A stretch of 64,000 bases of DNA from Tetradesmus obliquus (taxonomy: Eukaryota > Chlorophyta > Chlorophyceae > Sphaeropleales > Scenedesmaceae): positions 2,604,001-2,668,000 of the forward strand of contig CP126197.1 in assembly GCA_030272155.1 (NCBI GenBank). Direction: 5' to 3'. This document shows, in pieces, positions 13,155 to 25,160 of this stretch. The translations under genes and the position numbers were made by a program. A model generated the notes under the pieces. The model saw only the letters and a list, made by a program, of their open reading frames with translations, was not told where the DNA came from and did no database searches. Every line of letters starts with the position of its first letter. The first letter of the stretch is position 1.

Positions 13155-15665
13155 CACAGGCTATGGTCGGCATCATAGTGAAGGCCGGAGTGCACATCAC
13201 AACTACTTGTGGTACAATCATGTTACGCTTTCAAGGTTGGACCTGGCATGCAGTACGTGCTGCTGCACATGCATGCGCATGCGCTGCAGCACGTGGCATC
13301 CCCACAAGGTGCAGCTGCACTAGGGTCAATGTTGTGCTCAGATCACCAACTCGTGCATTATAACTTGACGTACCGTGTGCCGTGTGGCTGCCGCCTCCCC
13401 TCAGGTTCCTTGACCGCGGGCTGGACGAGGCTGGCCCCAAGGGCCTGGACTTCCTCACAGTGCTGGCGGCACACGAGGGCGAGGGACTGGTGGTGGACAG
13501 GTGGGGGCAGTGCTTTCGCTGTGGCAGACAAGGGTTGGACTTAGCAGCAGACGACTTAGCAGCAGACAATCAGCAGTGCTGGCTGTGACAAGGGCGAGGG
13601 CCTGGTGGTGGACAGGTTGGGCGCTGCATGAGTCGGGTGGGAGGGGCTGAGGGTTGGGGTCAAGACCAAACCTTAAGCAGTAGCAGCAGCGGCAGCAGCA
13701 AGAGGAGTAGGGTACTAAGGCCTGGTGGTGGACAGGTGAGGCACTGTGGCAGCAACAGTACTATATATGCGTGTAAGCATGCCTGTGAATGGTGCGCATG
13801 ACGGGCTCGTTGTTGGTAGGTCTTCAGTGCTGTAACATGTTCCTTTGTCCTGTGATTGTGCGCCCATCGCTTCGTCCGCTCTGTATGCACATGTGCATTG
13901 CGAGCAAGCCGCAGTGGCAGTCTTCCGCAGCCCTCGCTTTGCCGGCAGCAGCGGCCAGCGCAGCAACTCTACTCAAGGCAACATGTCCTTTGCCCTGTCA
14001 TTACTCGCCTATGCTCTGTTTGCTCTGTATGTGTTGTGCTTGTGAAAATCGTGCTTCCAGCAACTCCTTATACTATGTATCCATGTATCGCAGGCAAGCC
14101 GCAGTGGCGGGCTCCCGCAGCCCTGCCTTTGCCGGCAGCAGCGGCCAGCGCAGCGACCTGGCCATCATTGAGGTGGCACTCTTCTTCAGGACAGAGCTGC
14201 TGGCGGCAGCAGCAGCAGCAGTAGCAGAGGCAACAGCAGCAGCCAGTGGGGCTTCAGAAGAGGCAGCTGCTGCAGCTGCACCCTGCACACCGACCCGGCA
14301 GCAGCAGGCTGCAGCGGCAGCTGCTGCTGAGGCGCAGCCGGTCATCCTTGTGACGAATGACAATGCGCAGCTGCAGCTGGCCAAGGCGCACGGCCTGCCT
14401 GCATTCAAACTGGCAGGTATGCACCGGCAGTGGGTCTGCGTCACCAGCTAGATCAACTACAGCATAATGTATCTGGCAACGCAGCAATGTTTATCTGTAG
14501 TCGCCTGGGCTGCTTTCTGCTGCATCATGTCACTCAGATGCCATTGTCTCCTGCTGCACTGCATTCGCACACATGTTTGATTGGTTGATTACTCCACATG
14601 CCGCATGCACACAGCATCCACCTCATGCTGCTGGCCACCCCCTGGCCGCCTGCTGTGCTGCCCCTGTGCCAGGTGCTGCTGGCTTTGAGGCCTCCCTGGG
14701 TGAGCTGATCAAGGGAGGGGCGGACCTGAGCAGCAGGCAGCTGCGGCAGCTTATGGCGCCAGCAGCAACAGCAGGCCTGGGGGCGGTGGCGGGCCGCAGC
14801 CTGCAGGTGCGTGGTGTGGTGTGGAGCATGAAGCCTGCGCTGTCGCAGCTGCCCGGCAGGGCTTGGTTCTCTATTGCCTTTAGCTGCTGACCAGGCATAC
14901 AGCTGTATGGAAATATTGCCGCAGACATCAGTTGATGTGTCTCACATCTCATGCTTATCGAGGGAACCACACGCATTATCATCTACCTGCACCTGCTTTC
15001 CAACCAATGCGCCTGTCGTGCTGCTGTGCTACCTCCGGGCTTGCTTCACACTACTGCCGATTCACCCTTTGGCACTGCAGGATGACTTTGACGGTGCTGT
15101 GTGCTGCACGCGTGGCCTGCTGGACGCCTACCAAGACCTCAGCGGGCTGCTGGCAAGGGTGAGGCAGCCAGCAGCAGAATATCATCAGTGACTCACAGAG
15201 CATGGGCCCGTTACAGTAGTGCTTATGCATGTTTTGTCGTTGTACCGCGGCAGCCCAACCGCTCTCCATTGCTACGCCATGACGCCACATGTAGCATGTG
15301 TCACCATGCTGCTGCTGCTGCTGCTGCTCCTGCTGCTGCTGCTGCTGCAGGTGAGCATGCTGGCGGCTGGTGCAGGTCCTGGCGAGGAGCCTGCTGCGCT
15401 GCAGGAGCTGCGGCAGCTGCTGCAGGACCACCAGCACACCGCACCCTTCGAGAGCAGCCCAAGCGGCGGCGGCTGCACCCCTGCTGCTGCTGCTGCTGGC
15501 GGCTGCGACAGCGGCAGTTCTGTGCTGGAAGTGGCACAATCCAACATTGCTGCTCTTGAGAGGAGCCTTGAGGGGTGGGAGGCGCGGGTGAGGGGCCGGC
15601 ACACGCCCAGCAGGGTGCTCAAGTGGGCCAGCAGCACAGGGCGCACGCCTGCTGGCCCTAGGTAG
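8700..15665 (+). CDS. RG-rich, LRR and PIN-domain protein, SWT1-like (11 exons)
   Basis: Exons: 8700-9119, 9405-10421, 10783-10906, 11099-11268, 11725-12439, 12997-13102, 13405-13500, 14094-14416, 14673-14806, 15081-15158, 15351-15665. All are in phase and give 1165 residues. Residues 1-140 are rich in RG/GRG boxes (RNA-binding type). Residues 170-470 are polyQ/P/A and strongly acidic, hence disordered. Residues 480-577 carry two ribonuclease-inhibitor-type leucine-rich repeats (LWLFDNSLGDGAAAALAPLI, IHLSHNQISAAGAKALL). The C-terminal half has PIN ribonuclease strands: LMLFVDTSAF (acidic D near 778), TFIVLADTVLKQLD (about 820-835) and VILVTNDNAQLQLAK (TND near 970). An insertion lies between the second and third strands, as in SWT1-type PIN proteins. 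A role in RNA surveillance or decay is inferred. Five introns or intron ends contain exon-edge echoes. Confidence 0.85.
11581..11640 (+). repeat. Exon-edge echo of PIN-gene exon 5 (acceptor side)
   Basis: A near-identical copy of the acceptor and first roughly 45 bases of exon 5 (GACTGTGCTGCGTGCAAGC against GACTGTGCTGCGCGCAAGC), about 130 bp upstream of the true acceptor at 11725. Splicing here would read DCAACKLVVDIAKELQ and then soon reach a stop. Confidence 0.85.
12611..12693 (+). repeat. Exon-edge echo of PIN-gene exon 5 (donor side)
   Basis: About 80 bp nearly identical to 12364-12445, covering the 3' end of exon 5 (LTMKLLQALAGSGRFGRG) and its GTGAG donor. It is placed about 250 bp downstream in the intron. 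Confidence 0.9.
12892..12934 (+). repeat. Exon-edge echo of PIN-gene exon 6 (acceptor side)
   Basis: A copy of the acceptor and start of exon 6 (LAPEQQTFIVLA) about 105 bp upstream of the true exon start at 12997, with an intact preceding CACACAG acceptor. Confidence 0.85.
13592..13740 (+). repeat. Two echoes of PIN-gene exon 7 end
   Basis: Copies of the exon 7 border (GAGGG-CTGGTGGTGGACAG followed by GT) at about 13592-13618 and 13719-13740, downstream of the true donor at 13500. Both keep a possible donor. Confidence 0.75.
13905..13968 (+). repeat. Exon-edge echo of PIN-gene exon 8 (acceptor side)
   Basis: About 60 bp similar to the start of exon 8 at 14094 (AAGCCGCAGTGGC... GCCGGCAGCAGCGGCCAGCG), placed about 190 bp upstream in the preceding intron. 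Confidence 0.85.
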
Positions 15666-16824
15666 AGCATCGGTTTGCTTTGAAGAGGGCGCTTGGCAAT
15701 CTTGGGAGTTGGTGTGGCTGTAGCATGTTGTGGGGTGGGTGCACAGGTGCCTGGTCAGGGGTGAGCTGCTATGATAGTGGGGCTGTTATGGTTGCACATC
15801 TCTGGCCCCCTAGGTGGACCAGGGGGTTTGGTAACAGGTGCAGTAAGGTAATTGGCAGTGCTAGGAGCTGTGCTGGACTGACTGTAGTTCGCTGTGGCTT
15901 GGTTGCTGTGACGTTGAGCTTGTTGCAGTAGTTGCAGTTGTCGGTTGGCAGTTGCGCAGCAGATGCAAGCAGAGGGCCGAAGCAGCAGAAGCGCTGCCTG
16001 CAGCATGTGGCACACTGGCAGGGCTTGGCTTGACCCAAGCCTGAGGCTACGCCGGGGTGGTGTTGAATCCAGCTGATGGGCTATGTGCCCTTAAGGGTGA
16101 CAAGCTTGTCACCCTTGCTTAGCAACATGAAGTTGTACAAGTCATTTGTGCATGGACTGCGGCAGGCAGGTGCCTGCCTTCAGCGTTGCGCTAGTGTGTT
16201 CCCCCCTGGCAGAGCTGATCACGTCTGGTGTAAGAAACGTTATTGTTTATCGCTCTTCATGGCGCTACTTGCATCACATAATGCATACATTACATTACAT
16301 TACATGCTCCACTCAACGAGGAGTGGGAACCCCAGTCAGGAGCCAACGAGAGGCTCATAGGGGGAGGAAACATCGAAGAACAACTCATCATCGTCCAAAC
16401 CGTCATGCAATTTGCACTGCGGGTATCCCATCCAGCCTGCTGCCAGCTGTACAAGAACTGACTTTCCACACGTCAGATGCACAGCAGGCATTGCACGCTT
16501 GATGAGCGGCTGATATCATAAATTGAAATGGTTATCCTGCAACCCTTGTAACATATAATTCCCGAGTTTCCTGCAACCCCTTGCTGCTGTCCCACAGCAG
16601 CATGGTGCTGACTCAGCTGCCACCTGGCAGATGCAGCGGGGCCTCCCACAAGCTCCTCCAGATCACTGCCTGTGTCAGGTTTTCAGCAGCAACCATCACC
16701 GTATTATTTGCTTCTTGTCACAGATGCAGCCAGTACTGCTCAGACGTGATGATGTTGCCGCAGTGATGTAGTAGCTGCTGACGTCCTCGGAAGCTCGGAA
16801 GAACCCTAAACAAGAACCACTCAC
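15666..16824. other. Intergenic stretch after the PIN gene
   Basis: No supported coding exon. A TGTAA motif at 16229-16233 could end the upstream transcript. A 24-bp perfect palindrome lies at 16093-16116, and a short TTACA microsatellite lies around 16287-16308. Confidence 0.5.
16093..16116. repeat. 24-bp perfect palindrome
   Basis: AAGGGTGAC, then AAGCTT, then GTCACCCTT: a perfect 24-bp inverted repeat with no spacer, about 430 bp past the PIN-gene stop. It could form a cruciform or bind a dimeric protein. No function is shown. Confidence 0.9.
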
Positions 16825-17430
16825 ATGCACGCAGTGGTCAAGGGGTTTGATGATCGGCTGTCATTGCTCGATGTTCGTTCACAGCTGAGGCGAGGTTGCT
16901 TGCCATCGTTTCGCACCACTTCACCCCCAAACCGTCAGCAGCAAGCATGGCTCTCGCAGCGTCCTCCAGCCGATGCATCAAGCCTGGTGTGGTTAGTGCA
17001 TGCTGCAGGACGAGGTGAGGTGACGTGGCTCAAGGCAGGCTGTCTGCACCAGGAGGCAAGCACTGCAGCTGCCTTTGCAGCAGCAGCAGCACAGGTCAAC
17101 ACGCAGCAGCAGCAACACGCAGCAGCAGCAGCAGCAGCAGCAGCAACACGCAGCAGCAGCAGCACAGGTCAACAGCAAACCATTTGTGTGTGGTCAAGGA
17201 CATGCAGTCGCCCAGCCAGGTTCGACCCGCTCACTGTGTGCGATGGTAACTTACATCACTATGATTTAGTGGCAGCAACAGTCAGTGCGACAGTGGCGGG
17301 GGCAACAGCAGTGGCAGTGCATCCTCTGCAGCGCTTGGCAGGCCCTTGTTGCACTTTGCAACACTTTCTATGCACTCATGCGTGTTCTCAGCTGTTTATT
17401 CATCAATGTTCTTGTGCTCTGTTTTCACAG

Positions 17431-17719
17431 CGTGCTTCGCTACACTTGTCCTGCGGCAGCAGCGAACAATGCACTGCTGAAGCCCTACTGCTGGACAACG
17501 CAACCACACAGCACCATCAGCACCTCTCCCTCGTCCAACCAGAGGAGGATCATTGCATGCGGTGTTGCTAAGCCACACAAGGAGGGTGCAGCACAGGCAG
17601 GAGATGACACCCAGGAGGCTGGCCTGCCAGACGCTGCTGCAGCAGCAGCAGCACTGGCACCAGCAGCACTGCAGATGGACCTGTCAGAGGTGGTTGGCAT
17701 GCTGTCAATGCCTGATGAC

Positions 17720-17755
<36 letters not shown>

Positions 17756-18678
17756 GGCAGCAGCTCCAGCAGTGACAGCGACTGCGACAGCAGCGATGAC
17801 AGGTGGGTGGCCGCGTCTGATTTCTGAACGGCAGCAGTGAGCGCCGCCTTGACGGCTGGTGGTGCTGCGTGGTTGTGCAGTGCACATGGCAACTGCGCTG
17901 TTGGCAGTCAACAAGCAACTAATCATTTGCATTTGTGAGCAATGCCTTTCATGTCCTCTGGTGTGCTGAGCAGCGTGAAACCCGCCGCCAGCAAAGCTTG
18001 TAGCACTGGCAAAGCTCACTGCACAGGCCGGCTGATGCTACCTGTATGCTCGTACCCGGCACCCTTCCGCCCTATACTTTGTCACTTGCCATCTGGCTGC
18101 AACGAACTCACTCTAGCAGCCGCTGTCTCTGCTTTGTCTCTGCTGCTGTCCCTGCTGCTGCCCGGCTTGACAGCAGTGATGAGGAGCAGGAGGGCGAGTG
18201 TGAGTGTGGCAAGGACAAGGTGCTGGACAAGGCGGCACGCGCACAGCTCAAAGCAGAGGAGAAGCAGCAGAAGGATACAGCCAAAGCTGAGGAGAAGCAG
18301 CAGAAGCAGGCCCTGAAGATGGAGAAGAAGCAGCACAAGGAGGAGGAGAGAGAGCAGAAGCAGGCTTTGAAAGCAGAGAAGAAGATGCACAAGGAGGAAA
18401 CGAAGGAGGAGAAGCAGATGCTGAAAGCAGAGAAGAAGAAGCACAAGGGGGAGGAGAAAGAGGAGAAGAAAAGGCTGAAGGCTGAGACGAAGCAGGCAGG
18501 GGAGCATGGAGCAGCGGCTGAGGGTGACGTGGCAGCAGCTGGCATGGCAGCAACTGCAGCTGGCATGGCAGCTGCTGGTATGCCGGCAATGGGTGCGGAT
18601 GCTTGTGACAGCAGCGACAGTGACAGTGACGGCGACAGCGACAGCAGCAGCTCTGGGAGTGACTCTGACTGCGAGTGA
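17431..18678 (+). CDS. Lys/Glu-rich (KEKE-type) acidic-tailed protein, 5' end unresolved
   Basis: Two exons are supported: about 17431-17802 and about 18174-18678, joined in phase (DCDSSDD then SDEEQEGECEC). The first carries a poly-Ala/Ser region and a (CAG)n-encoded Ser run. The second has nine or so imperfect repeats of the type LKAEEKQQK/MEKKQHKEEE, probably a long charged helix, then a Gly/Met/Ala linker and an acidic DSSDSDSDGDSD tail ending in DCE. The start codon is not clear. An open stretch beginning at ATG 16825 (MHAVVKGFDDRLSLLDVRSQ) may belong to an upstream exon, but I could not join it convincingly. I do not recognise the family. KEKE-type helices occur in protein-binding scaffolds and chaperone partners, so function is unknown. 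Confidence 0.55.
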
Positions 18679-20201
18679 TGGCGTCAGCTTGCTGATGGCT
18701 GACGAAGCTGACACGCGCGTGTGCTCCTGTGTACAGTGTGTGTGTCAGGCACATTGCTTAAACAGCTTGGTATGTGAGCCACAGCATGCACTGGAGATTA
18801 CTGCGGTACGCCCCGCCCGGCATGTGCACGCCTGCTCAGCCGCTATGCCCACTGCTATTGCCCCGTGCAGCGACTGGGTAATGGCTTGCCCATGCAGTGG
18901 ATGCTATGCAGGGCGCAGCTGGCACCGCAGCGGCAGCTCCCAAGCCGTGCTGATAGATGTGGCTGTTGAGGATGTGGATGGGTTGCGCTGTGATACTGCT
19001 TGTTGCTGGTTGACACTTTGTCTAGCTGCAGCGAATGCTGGCAGGCGCCTGGCTGCACGGCTGAGAATCGATCTCAGATTATTCTGCCGCCTGAGGCATG
19101 TCAGGCATATAGTGTGTCTGCTCAGTTTGAGCCGAAGCACGTAGCGGTGTATGTAGGGCTACTGGCTAGTAGCTGTTCCAGCCGCGGTGCATGCGGAAGT
19201 CTGCTTTGCCAGTGGCTTGGGTCTTGCGAGCTTGACAGTTTCGGCCCGGCCGGGCCCAGGGTGATCATTAGACAGGTGTCACTTCTCAGAGTTGCAGAGG
19301 ATATGATTACGAGTTGCTCTGCACACCATCTGACATGCAACTGATGTCCATTGTAGGATCTGTGCGGCACGTGAATGTTCAGTAAGCCACGCTGGAATGT
19401 GCAGCAGTTGCCGTGACAGCTATCAACGTTATGCAAAGTCCGCAATGCTGGTAGCACTGGGGTTTAGTGTGCGTGTTGACTTTGTTGCTGTGTATTCTTC
19501 TCAGAAGTGCTGACAGCATCATGCATCTGCGTGAAGCCGCACTTGCTGATGGCGTCTCTGGTGGACGCCATCAACTTGTACTGCTATCTTTGGTTTGTTG
19601 GCTGGCTGACATCAGCCGAGCTGCTGGGTGCAGCCCAATCCATTCATGACTTTCGTTGGCTAATCGTGGCTGACAGGACGTCAGTGGTGAAATCAGGCTT
19701 GCTGGCTTTTGCATCTGCTATCGGGTACAAGCTGTGGTATCACCAGCCAGTCACCACCGGTGGCGGGTGCACCAAGCTGCATTGCTGACGGGCCGGGAAT
19801 GTGCCAGGGAGTTATGAAGAGCGACAGTTGTGCCTGATTTGTGATCAATACTGAAACTGATGGTACGTAAAACAGAGGGCTGCCCGAAATTCATATCTGT
19901 TGTTCGTCTATTGAACACTCCGAACCTCTGAATTCGTGCCGACACCCACCTTCAGCAATACGCTAGCTTATTGATCGTCAGAAGATTAATTTTAAATTTA
20001 TTGCACTCGTCTGAACGCACACCTTGCACGCTTGCCTACTGCCAGCCTTGACGCTGTTCAGATTGAAGCACTGTCTGTCAAGGCAGTTGCTCGTATGGTG
20101 TATCAGTCAAAAGAGTTATAAATAACTTGAAGGAGGGGCGGCTGTGTCCAGTGGCGTTGCTGGCGTGGGCTGGACAGCCAGGGGCAGGGCAGGGGAACGT
20201 C
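18679..20201. other. Intergenic stretch, no gene seen
   Basis: No coding exon I can support on either strand. The segment 19940-20130 is relatively AT-rich and probably belongs to the promoter and 5' UTR of the transporter that follows. A GC palindrome GGCCCGGCCGGGCC lies near 19243-19256. Confidence 0.5.
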
Positions 20202-23163
20202 ATGCCAGCATGCAGCGATGAAGGCAGCCCATTGCAGGGTCCGAAATGCACATGGGGTCAGACGACATCTGCTTTGTTATCACTTCAGGTAGGCAGCTGG
20301 TTGTGCCATGCATGTGGTGCTTTGCTGCAGCAGCAGAGGTGCAAGGGACAGCAGCAGCTCCTTCGTTGCAAGCACACTTGTTGCATGCAGCTGTATACTT
20401 GTCATAAAACGAAGAAGACAACAAAAAAACGTTGTCCGTTCCCACCCTGCTGCTCTGCCATTTCTGCCACCTCCCGCTGCTGTCCTGCAACAGCTGGGCT
20501 GGGGTTTGTGGCTGTTCCCTGCTGCCTATGCTCGCTTGGGATGGATTCCTGGCATCGGCATCACACTGCTAATGGCGCTTACGTCAGTCTACTCGGGCAC
20601 GCTGTTCACACGGCTATACATGGCTGTGCCTGAAGCAGGTGGGCCGCAGCTGCACAGCATCAGATGCCCTTGCAGGAAGGGCGACAGCAGCGGCCACAGC
20701 AACAGCAATCATGTGCAAAGTACATGCTCTGCTCGACCTTGGAGGTTGCCATGCAACGCGCTCAGCAGCACTATGACATTGCTCAGCATGTGTCCTTCGC
20801 CAGCCTACATTAGCAAAGACATCACAAGCAGCTTGCGCTCTTCCCCATGCCTTCACATTCTCTTTTAAAGTCATGCTGCTGCTGGCCATGCTGCGCAGTG
20901 CTACTGGGAGACATAGGCAAGGCAGCCAGGGGAGAGGTGGGCAGGACGCTGGTCTACTGCGTCATCTACTCCCTGGACGCCACGCGCTGCATCATCCTGC
21001 AGCTGGCAGCCACGCAGAGCCTCAGCCATGCACTGGGTGCTGCTGCACCAGCCATGTGGCAGTGCGGGCTGGTGGTGGTGCTGCTGGCAGGCCTGCTGAG
21101 CCAGGTGAGGGCCGCAGCTTGCAGGACTGCCTGCTTGCGGCTGCTGACAAAGCACTAGGCAGGTGTGGCTGGTGTGGCAGTTGCCACCCCTACATTCAAG
21201 ATGGGCGCGTCTGCTGTTGTTGACAGTGCCTGGCCTGCTGAGCCAGGTGCGGAACTGCTTGCCTGCAGCTGCGCACTGCCTGGCAGCGCTGGGCTAAGTG
21301 TGGAAGGCCTTATGCAGCTGTGCATGCTGCTTGCTGGCAAGAACATGTCGAAGTGTGGCTGGCCGCTTGAGCTGATTTGGTACTACAGCAATCACCAACC
21401 ATCATGTTTGACCAGGATGTTTGACCAATATGTTCGGCTGCTGCTGTGCAGGTGCGCGCGCTGTCGCGCCTGAGCTCCTTCTTCCTGCTGGGCACCGTGT
21501 CGCAGCTGGCAGCCATCGGCATCGTGCTGTACGAGATGCTGCGCAGCCCCAGCCCTGATGCAGTCACGCAGCTGGCAGGCGACAGCAGCGAGCATGGTAC
21601 CTTCCATGAGGGCTTTGTGGCGGCCTTCTCCATCATCTTCGCCTTTGGCGGCCAGTGAGTGCCTTTCCTGCAAGCTGACAGCAGTAGTGGTGGGCGGTTG
21701 GGGAGCAGCAGGAGCTGCAGCAGGCTTCCGTGCCTGTCTGGCATTACGTCAGCATAGAACGGCAAGCAGCAGGCAATGCATCTGGCTGCTGAGCGTGCTG
21801 AGTGTTGTGCAGCAGCGTGCTGTTCCTGCTCTTCGTGTCTGTACTTACAGCTGCTACCCCACCTACAAGCTTGACAGATGTAGCCCACTGCTTGCTGGAC
21901 ATTGCAGAGGCTTGTGCTCACTGTTCCCTGACCAGCTGGCTGCCTGCTGCTGCTGATGATGATGATGTTGATGCATCTTGCGCCCTGCCCCCGTCCTGCA
22001 ACCAGGTTTGCCTTCTGCGAGCTGCTGGCAGACATGAAGGCGCCGCTGCTCTTCCCCAAAGCCATCAGCGTGTGCACAGCCATAATGGCGCCACTGTACA
22101 TACTGGTGGGAGCCACCGGCTACTGGTCCCGGGGCAACAGCGTCACTGACATTGTCATTTTCAGCCTGGGGGAAAGCTTGCAGGCGCGCATTGCAGCAGG
22201 ACTCATCTTGGTCCAGGTGGGTGCGGTTGTCATTGGATGCTGTTGGTGCAGTTGCTGCTGTAGCAGCGAATGCTCTGCAGGAAACCAACAGCGGCGGCTG
22301 CTGTGCAGGCCCGCCACGATACTGTGTCTTGTGCATATGTGTGTGCTGCATTGCTTTCTTCGGCTGTCCTGTGCATCTTCATCGAGGTCATGCACACAGC
22401 TGGCATGACATGCGTGCAGCTGTGCAGCGACCCAGATGCCTGGCTGACTCTTGCTGCTTGCTCTGCATTGCGCGGTGTGCCGCTCCCCCTGCCACCGCAG
22501 GCGCTGTCTCAGTACCTGGTCAACTTGAATGTGTGGAGCCACAACCTGCTGGTGCTGACAGCACGCACATACCGCAAGGCTGCAGCAGCAACAGCTGGCT
22601 CTTCACCAGATGCAAAGCCAGGCCCAGGCAGCGCAGTTGGCAGCGCCCTTGCACAGTCAGCAAATGCGCGCTCAGCAGCAGAGCACCAGCCGCTGCACTG
22701 GCTGGCTGCCAGCGGCTTTGTGGTGGCGTATTCGTATGCTGTCAGTAACATGATTCCGTACTTCTCCTGCATGGTGGGCATCGTCAGCAGCAGCACGTAC
22801 CTGGTCTGTGCCTACACGCTGCCTTGCTGGTTTGCTGTGAAGCTGCTGCATGGCAGCATGGCTCGAGCAGAAGTTGTGCTTGACTATGCTCTGCTGGGGC
22901 TGTCACTGCCGCTGTCACTGCTGGGCTTGAGTAGCAGCGTAACATCACTAGTGCGTAATCTGGGCTGCAAGAACTGCCGCTTTGAGCCGTGGGCGCTGCA
23001 GGCTGTGTTCTTGATGTGGCTGTTTGTGATGCTGAATGTGATCGGCTTCCGCTACAAGCGCGTGGCCAAGCAGCAGCTGAACAGGCAGTGCTGGATGCCG
23101 CTGCTTGAAAAGAGCAGGAACAGCACCGACAGCAGCAGCAACAGCAACCTTGTCGGCAGCTGA
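20202..23163 (+). CDS. Amino-acid transporter, AAAP family (6 exons)
   Basis: Exons 20202-20288, 20494-20638, 20899-21104, 21452-21654, 22006-22216, 22501-23163; all phases agree and give 504 residues. An in-frame upstream ATG at 20127 would add 25 residues. The start TWGQTTSALLSLQLGWGLWL followed by FPAAYARLGW is the family hallmark (Aa_trans, PF01490: first helix with the broken GxGxLxxP motif). GDIGKAARGEVGRTL, FAFGGQFAFCELLADMKAP and the many hydrophobic segments (about ten or eleven membrane helices) fit a proton-coupled amino-acid/auxin permease. The usual Gly-Leu-Pro of helix 1 is here GWGLWLFP. Substrate and membrane cannot be read from sequence. The C-terminal tail is Ser/Asn-rich. 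A weak exon-edge echo of exon 3 lies at 21226-21252. Confidence 0.88.
21226..21252 (+). repeat. Short echo of transporter exon 3 end
   Basis: Repeats GGCCTGCTGAGCCAGGTG from the exon 3 donor border (21090-21107) about 140 bp downstream. It is short, so weaker than the other echoes. Confidence 0.5.
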
Positions 23164-25160
23164 TGCTGCTGGGCTTCCACTGCACAGTCCGGCTGTCGGT
23201 GTTTGTTGTGGCACTGCAGCTGATGGTGATGCTGCACTGTGCGGTGTGTGCATTTAGAGCTTGACTGATGGGCTGCTCCAACCTTTTATGTTTGTGCTGA
23301 CAAGCACATGTTGCTGCCTAAACACAATCTTGCGTGGCATTACAGCAGTGCAAATTATGCACAGCAGGTGTACAGTGAACCCTCGATGCTGTGCTGCTGC
23401 AGCGTGCAGTGCATACAACGTGCATTGCTGCAACCCTACATCACACATGCAAAGGCAAGCCACTGCTGTTATAGCAGGGCTGTGTGTGGTGTGCAAGGAG
23501 GACTCAAACCTATTCAATGCTAGAGCAAACCTGAAGAACTCGTCATGTAGCTTGGTGGTGATATGCAGCATGCGGCATTGGCAGGATGTGTTGTTAACAG
23601 GCAAGTTGCAGAGTTCTTAGCATGTGGTGTCAAGATTGGTCTCAATGGTGCTGGGTACCAGGAAAGAACGCTGTGCATCAGCAATGTGCTACAGGATTAG
23701 GATTGGCATTTGGGTGGCTGCCAGCTTGGCTGCTATGGATTGATCTGCACCTGGACAAGGATAGTGATCATGCTCACGGAGGATTCAGGGGAGTCGCCGC
23801 AATTGGTCATGTCAGTCTGACACGGCACAGTTGTCTGAGCAGTGTGCCAGATGTGGCTGCATCAAGATGAGCCTCCAGAGCCGTGTCATGTGTGACTGAA
23901 GGGCTTCTAAGTGACCTGTATGTTGTTGCCACACATCACCATGTCCCGGAAGCACCGGAACAACCAATTACACATGCTGCACAGCAGCACGCATAGTGGC
24001 AGCAGCATTGAAGGCTAGGGACTGAATGCTGTGTTGTATTCATGCAGCTATCTGCTGGTTGTTGCCTCAAGCAGCGCTGGTGGCACCAGCATAGTGCACA
24101 TAGTGCACATGTTGGCTGCTGCTGCACCGCTGCGCTGCATATCTATTGTTTGGTGTGATGCTGTGTGCAATGCACTGCGGTAGGTGCCGTGCACGGCATG
24201 TGTGGCCATCACTTGGCGGGCGGGCAGCTCTGCCTGAGTTGGCGTGCACAGCAGCACACGTTTATCCCAGAACACTGCATGGCAGAGGATAATAGACAAG
24301 CGCCCCTCTTGGCGCAACACTTGAGCATCCTTCAACGAATGAGAACATGGCCCCAGGGTGCTGCAGGCTGCAGGGACAGCAGTTTGGCACCCCCTGCATG
24401 ATTGTTGTGGGGCATGAGCACGGCCCGTGGCACCGGGTGCCTGGTGCCTCTAGATCTCTTTCAGCTGGAACATGCTGCCGCGCAAGATTGCAGCATGCTG
24501 TGCAGGGGCGGAGTCGTTGGCCACTCAGCGATGCATTTGGCTCAAGTGCCACGTTCTTGTGGCATGGTGCGTACTGCTCTCTGTAAACGCACCCCAGAAA
24601 TTACATCTTACGTATTTTCTCAAAACCTTGGATCACATAGTATGTAGTCAACGGAATGCCAAAGAAGAAGATCGACTCGAATGTTACACGACTCCAAGCA
24701 AGCTGCTTAAGCGTCCAAGCTTGGATTGGCTACCAAATGACTTGCATTTGACGCCCCCACAGGAACAGCAACACAACCGAGGCCCCTACAACTTGATACT
24801 GAATGCACAATCACCGATCCCACGATAACATATGCCCCAAAGGTTGCATCACTGTACATCACCCTTCCGCCAATAACCTGCCATGGAGCCCAGTACACCC
24901 ACCACGGTGTTCCCTTGAAGCTGAGGCTGCTTTCGATATACACTTTGTTAGCCCATCAAACACTCAGCTTGAAACTGGCTGTGACAAGCGGCCTAGTCAG
25001 CCTTGGTCGCACATGCATGTGTTATGTATACTGCAATGATGTTATGTGTTTTGCCGTCAAGCTGGTGCTCGCCATGCTCAGTCAGAGCTGGTGGCGCCAG
25101 CACAGTGGCTGTGCTGCAAACTCACGGCTGGCAGTGCCCTGCTGGCAGCCGCCACGTGTC
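23164..25160. other. Convergent intergenic region, no gene seen
   Basis: Lies between the 3' ends of the plus-strand transporter and the minus-strand ML gene. I found no exon chain with sensible splice phases. A minus-strand TGTAA at 24684-24688 may be the poly(A) signal of the ML gene. A short direct duplication TAGTGCACA lies near 24093-24110. Confidence 0.5.
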
